Source of the DNA: Clostridiaceae bacterium
GTDB taxonomy: Bacteria; Bacillota; Clostridia; Saccharofermentanales; DTU023
Direction of reading: 5' to 3'
NCBI GenBank assembly: GCA_012799695.1
Contig: JAAZKT010000085.1
Location: 1 to 47,828 of the forward strand
DNA: 47,828 nucleotides
A program made the translations under genes and the position numbers. This document shows positions 44,024 through 47,828 of this stretch, piece by piece. Every line of letters starts with the position of its first letter. The first letter of the stretch is position 1. The notes under the pieces were generated by a model, which was given only the letters and a program-made list of their open reading frames with translations, was not told where the DNA came from and searched no databases.

Positions 44024-46444
44024 GTGCGTCTATCTGAAGTGCGGTTGGTTCGAGGTGGCCGCGACGATGAATCTAACCGATATCAGTTGGCAATCGGCCA
44101 AGGCGTGACGTTTGTCTGCGGAGAACCCGATGATGCCGGAAACGATCCTTTCGCCGATCTTCATTTAAACCTCATCTTAGGCGAAAGCACTGATTCAAAA
44201 CTGCTTTCGCAACAGATTCCCTCTTTCGATGATCTTGAATTCTTCTCGCAAGGTCAGAGTCTAGCTGACCATTGGGAATTTCTTTTTTCCGGTGGAGAGA
44301 GAGAATATCGCCTGTCGTCCGAGAAGAGTACAAGGGGGCAGGTCGATTTTTTCAGTCAGACGATTATCGGTGATGAAGGCGGTCAACTCGGCCATCAACT
44401 AGATTTCCCCTTGCTTGCTGATTGTTACGTCTCGGATACGGCGAAACGTGAGAGCCTAAAAGAACTCCGCGAGAAAGTGAACCGCCTGCGACTAACTCTC
44501 TACGACGAATCGACGGGGCACGGGAAGCTCTCTTCCACGATGGCAGATTACGAGAGATGCCGTAATGATATTGAGGTTTTAAGTCGCAATATTGTGCCCG
44601 ATGATCAACTTGTTCCGCTATTGGAAAGTGAAGAAAGAACGTTGGTTGATCTCAAAAAGGATAATGACGCCCTCGCCCGGGAACAACGCCTGACGACACT
44701 GCTGGAACGTAAATCGGAATACGAAACGTTATTGGAGCTAAGGCGTGAGCTTAAGGAAATTGAGGAGCGTGAAGGGCGATATGGATCGCGCATCACGGAG
44801 ATTGGGCACGACATTACGGTACATGAATTGATGGCTCTAGTTCAATGGCGCGGAAACGCGGTAGACATTAAAGGCAATCTTGCTGAGTTGCAAGAAGCCG
44901 CACGGCAACGACGTGAACAAAAAGTGAGATTTGAACAAGAGCGCATCTTGCTCACACACCGTATAAAGAACAATCAAGAATTAAGAGACAGCTTGTTCGA
45001 CGAGTATGAATATTTTGCATTGAAAACCGATATAGATCACGACAATTTCGTTCGTTCAGACAAGGCTGTTGAACAAGGAACGATGAAGCGTACGTTTCCG
45101 ACGTCGTTTCATTTCTGTGTTCTTGCTTCACTTCTTGCGATGGCAATCGGGTTGCTGTTTCTCACGGTCGATAAAACGGTGGGTATTATCTTGCTCGTGC
45201 TTGCTGTTTTGGGACTGGTAGCAACCTTTATTCCGCGAATAGTAAGAAAATTAAAGGATCCGAAAGTAGAGACAGACGAGATGATTCTTCCCGACAAGGA
45301 AGAACTGCGTTCCAAGATTAACGATTTAGATCGTCACCTATCACATGACCGAGAGGAACTTGATGAAATAGGTGTGACCATCGGGGAATTGGAGCGACAG
45401 ATGACGCAAGGCAACATCGAAATTGAAACAACGGAGCGACATTTAAATCGTTTGAATAACGATCTTCTACGAACGATTAAGAAATACGCCGGACCTTGCG
45501 AGTTGAATGAAGTGGACGATGTCATCGAGGCGTTGTCAAAACAACGTGAGTCAAGTGCCGATCGCAATGAGGCGATTGCCGATCTCTTAAGAAGAATTGC
45601 CGATTTGAAACATGGTCGTTCAGACGCAGAGATGCTCCGTGAATATGAGAGTGTTTGCGAACAACTTTATGGAGGCGATCAGCTTGACTTGATGAAGGGA
45701 GACAGTCAATTAAGTCGCATGAAAACAATGCAACTTCATTACGATCCGATGAGGGCAAAGCAGATCTCGGAAGAACGTGTTGATATAGCACGTCAGATCG
45801 ATGAGAAAAAGGTTCTTATTAAGGAGACTAGGGAGAGACTCGCTCTTTCTAAAGAATCGTCAGTTAAAGTCGCAGGCTTAAAGAATCGGTTTACGATGCT
45901 CGAAAATTCGATCGCGGAAATGAAGTATGATTTTTCCCGACTCAGTAAATCAATCGCTTGGCTTGATCGCGTATTGGACACGTGGCACGAGAAGGATGAC
46001 ATTATGACTGTAATGGCTAAGGCGCTTCGTTATGTTGGCAGAATGTCGGGGCGTAGGATCGGCGATACACTTCCCGTGACGTCCGTAGATAAGCCTCCCG
46101 TTCACAAGATTAGAAGCCCCGCATTACTGGAACAGTCAATCACTTCCCACATGTCACCAATTTCGATTGAACCCGACGCCTTCAATCAGACATCGGCGGA
46201 GCAGAATTATCTTGCGCTCCGGCTAGCGTGGACTACGCAAAGTTTATCCGGAATGCCCGAAGGTTCGCCAGTTTTTCTGATGGCGCCGTCCATACCGTCC
46301 GAGTATTCTCAAATGGTGGAACTTGTCAACACAATGGAGGAGTGGACACTTGAGACGGGAAGACAAGCCGTCTTCTTCACGACGGATTTATATATAGCTG
46401 ATATCGCATTGAGCAGAAATTTGGTTGTGCACCGAATCGGGTGA
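44024..46444 (+). CDS. YhaN/SbcC-like coiled-coil membrane protein with degenerate ATPase motifs
   Basis: An 806-residue protein starting with GTG and preceded by GCGGAGG. It has the layout of YhaN/SbcC-like ATPases: an N-terminal nucleotide-binding half, a long coiled coil (about 150-350), two TM helices (about 362-405), a second coiled coil (about 425-650) and a C-terminal half with the ABC signature and Walker B. But the Walker A region (residues 33-42) reads GEPDDAGNDP where relatives have GPNEAGKST, losing Lys and Ser/Thr. Near 723 TSAEQNYLALRLAW keeps the signature helix, while Walker B (about 750-755) reads VFLMAP instead of a strand ending in Asp-Asp/Glu. ATP hydrolysis is improbable. 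No YhaO/SbcD nuclease partner is adjacent. It may be a structural or sensory membrane protein derived from a repair ATPase. Confidence 0.75.
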   Translation: MRLSEVRLVRGGRDDESNRYQLAIGQGVTFVCGEPDDAGNDPFADLHLNLILGESTDSKLLSQQIPSFDDLEFFSQGQSLADHWEFLFSGGEREYRLSSEKSTRGQVDFFSQTIIGDEGGQLGHQLDFPLLADCYVSDTAKRESLKELREKVNRLRLTLYDESTGHGKLSSTMADYERCRNDIEVLSRNIVPDDQLVPLLESEERTLVDLKKDNDALAREQRLTTLLERKSEYETLLELRRELKEIEEREGRYGSRITEIGHDITVHELMALVQWRGNAVDIKGNLAELQEAARQRREQKVRFEQERILLTHRIKNNQELRDSLFDEYEYFALKTDIDHDNFVRSDKAVEQGTMKRTFPTSFHFCVLASLLAMAIGLLFLTVDKTVGIILLVLAVLGLVATFIPRIVRKLKDPKVETDEMILPDKEELRSKINDLDRHLSHDREELDEIGVTIGELERQMTQGNIEIETTERHLNRLNNDLLRTIKKYAGPCELNEVDDVIEALSKQRESSADRNEAIADLLRRIADLKHGRSDAEMLREYESVCEQLYGGDQLDLMKGDSQLSRMKTMQLHYDPMRAKQISEERVDIARQIDEKKVLIKETRERLALSKESSVKVAGLKNRFTMLENSIAEMKYDFSRLSKSIAWLDRVLDTWHEKDDIMTVMAKALRYVGRMSGRRIGDTLPVTSVDKPPVHKIRSPALLEQSITSHMSPISIEPDAFNQTSAEQNYLALRLAWTTQSLSGMPEGSPVFLMAPSIPSEYSQMVELVNTMEEWTLETGRQAVFFTTDLYIADIALSRNLVVHRIG

Positions 46445-46526
46445 GATGTATAATTCAAAATTGTGGACACTTACCCAAGGTGAAACGAATACCGGGTGAT
46501 TTGAACCTGAAAAGAGAGGGAATTAA

Positions 46527-47714
46527 ATGAAAACAGGAATGAAGATTGTGATGGAAGAACTCGAAGCTTTGAAAGCGTCGGGCGTATACAGCGAGGAACG
46601 GGTTTTAACGGTTCCACAGGGAAGCCGTATCGATACGACCGAAAGAAAAGGCGTCATCAACATGTGCGCCAACAACTACCTCGGTCTCGCCAACAATAGG
46701 GAGCTTCTTGAGGCTGCAAAAAAGAGTTATGATCGCTGGGGATACGGGCTTTCATCCGTCCGTTTTATCTGTGGCACGCAACAGCTTCATAAAGACCTAG
46801 AGAGAGAACTGGCGAATTTTTTCGGCTTTGAAGACGCCATTCTCTATTCGTCATGTTTCGACGCGAATGGCGGACTGTTTGAATCGTTTTTGGGTCCAGA
46901 CGATGCGATTATCAGCGATCAACTCAATCATGCGAGCATCATTGACGGCGTACGCTTGACGAAATCGCGGCGCTATATCTACAGAAACAACGATATGGAC
47001 GAACTCGAGGCGCGACTCAAGGAGGCGGATGCGGCCGGATCGCGCATTAAACTGATCGCGACCGATGGCGTATTTTCAATGGACGGCATTATCGCGGACT
47101 TAAAATCCGTCTGCGACCTAGCCGACAAATACGATGCTCTTGTCATGGTCGATGATTCGCACGCGTCGGGCTTTGTCGGTAAGACAGGGAGAGGCACACC
47201 GGAGCACTGCGATGTGATGGGGCGCATCGATATCATGACGAGCACGCTTGGAAAAGCCATGGGCGGTGCATCGGGCGGATTTACGCTTTCTAGGAAACCT
47301 CTCGTCGACTGGTTACGGCAGAAGAGCCGTCCTTATCTTTTCTCGAACACACTCGCACCCGCCATCGCGTCGACATCGCTCAAGGTGCTCGAACTATTGC
47401 AACGCGACACACAACTGATCGATCGCGTCAACGAGAACACGCGCTACTTCAGAGAAGGCGTTGAGCGCATCGGGCTTGATGTTATTCCGGGGACACATCC
47501 AATCGTCCCGGTTATGGTGTACGATGCTGTCAAAGCGATTGAAGTCGCCGATTATTTGTTGGAGCTCGGCGTCTACGTCGTCGCCTTCAAATTCCCCGTC
47601 GTTCCGAGGAATTTGGCTCGCATACGTACGCAAATATCTGCCGGTCATTCGAAAGAAGAACTCGACTTCGTACTTGATTGTTTTGCAAAGGCGAAAGTAA
47701 AATTCGACCTTTGA
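46527..47714 (+). CDS. kbl: Glycine C-acetyltransferase (2-amino-3-ketobutyrate CoA ligase)
   Basis: A 395-residue PLP enzyme of the alpha-oxoamine synthase family. [21 protein letters not shown], the cofactor-stacking region, [10 protein letters not shown] and the Schiff-base lysine in [14 protein letters not shown] (about 243) are present; GTQ and the C-terminal [11 protein letters not shown] favour Kbl over AONS or ALAS. It cleaves 2-amino-3-oxobutyrate with CoA to glycine and acetyl-CoA in threonine breakdown. The usual partner, threonine dehydrogenase, is not in the window. GAGAGGG precedes the ATG. The gene's stop overlaps the tRNA-Lys promoter. Confidence 0.88.
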   Translation: MKTGMKIVMEELEALKASGVYSEERVLTVPQGSRIDTTERKGVINMCANNYLGLANNRELLEAAKKSYDRWGYGLSSVRFICGTQQLHKDLERELANFFGFEDAILYSSCFDANGGLFESFLGPDDAIISDQLNHASIIDGVRLTKSRRYIYRNNDMDELEARLKEADAAGSRIKLIATDGVFSMDGIIADLKSVCDLADKYDALVMVDDSHASGFVGKTGRGTPEHCDVMGRIDIMTSTLGKAMGGASGGFTLSRKPLVDWLRQKSRPYLFSNTLAPAIASTSLKVLELLQRDTQLIDRVNENTRYFREGVERIGLDVIPGTHPIVPVMVYDAVKAIEVADYLLELGVYVVAFKFPVVPRNLARIRTQISAGHSKEELDFVLDCFAKAKVKFDL

Positions 47715-47740
47715 CAAAATGGAGAATCTGCTCTTATAAT
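47711..47740 (+). promoter_or_regulatory. Consensus promoter of tRNA-Lys, overlapping the kbl stop
   Basis: TTGACA (47711-47716) and TATAAT (47735-47740), both perfect, are separated by 18 bases; the TGA stop of kbl (47712-47714) is part of the -35 element. The predicted transcription start lies just before the tRNA. Confidence 0.85.
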
Positions 47741-47752
47741 ATCCGGGAGTTT

Positions 47753-47828
47753 GCACCATTAGCTCAGTTGGCAGAGCAACTGACTCTTAATCAGTGGGTC
47801 CGGGGTTCGAATCCCCGATGGTGTACCA
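47753..47828 (+). tRNA. tRNA-Lys (anticodon CUU), CCA encoded
   Basis: A 76-base cloverleaf reaching the last base of the window: acceptor GCACCAT/ATGGTGT with a G-U pair at 1-72, D-arm GCTC/GAGC, anticodon arm ACTGA/TCAGT with loop CTCTTAA, T-arm CGGGG/CCCCG with TTCGAAT, and encoded ACCA. Anticodon CUU reads AAG. Confidence 0.95.

Overview
The window looks like a stretch of chromosome from a Gram-positive, Clostridia-like Bacillota bacterium. I base this on strong AGGAGG-type ribosome binding sites, GTG and TTG starts, tightly overlapping operons, a YtrA-type GntR/ABC operon, a DUF3048 (YerB-like) lipoprotein, TadE/TadG-like envelope proteins, a LysM membrane protein and a large Cna-B/MBG surface protein. 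I cannot assign a genus. Most of the window is core housekeeping sequence. There is no IS element, prophage, CRISPR array or rRNA.

Layout. 1-3891 (-) is the N-terminal 1297 codons of a giant secreted surface protein, open to the left edge. 3892-4720 is non-coding or decayed. 4721-7167 holds a HAD phosphatase meeting an acyl-CoA synthetase tail to tail. 7400-9549 is radA-ispD. 9628-11385 is a membrane protein with a degenerate PP2C-like domain inside and LysM outside. 11471-14494 is alaS and a HIT protein. 14625-17162 (-) is a tandem pair of 419-residue PRPP synthetase paralogues. 17214-22137 is engB, comEC, holA and radC. 22319-26037 is mreC-mreD-pbp2, the cell elongation cassette. 26162-27228 is a methylglyoxal-synthase-like protein coupled to a metallo-beta-lactamase-fold hydrolase. 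27474-30195 is a three-gene TadE/TadG-like cassette. 30412-36373 is a DUF3048 lipoprotein, secA and transketolase. 36646-38665 is a GntR regulator with an ABC exporter. 38812-43598 (-) is a complete branched-chain amino acid ABC importer. tRNA-Thr(CGU) follows on the minus strand. 44024-46444 is a YhaN/SbcC-like coiled-coil membrane protein whose ATPase motifs are broken. Glycine C-acetyltransferase and tRNA-Lys(CUU) close the window.

The most notable theme is proteins built on catalytic folds that have lost their active-site residues: the PP2C-like/LysM protein, the upstream PRPP synthetase copy, the methylglyoxal-synthase-like protein and the YhaN-like pseudo-ATPase. All have intact reading frames and ordinary ribosome binding sites, so they look maintained rather than decaying. 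Several may be binding or regulatory proteins. All functional statements come from motif reading by eye; no database search was run.
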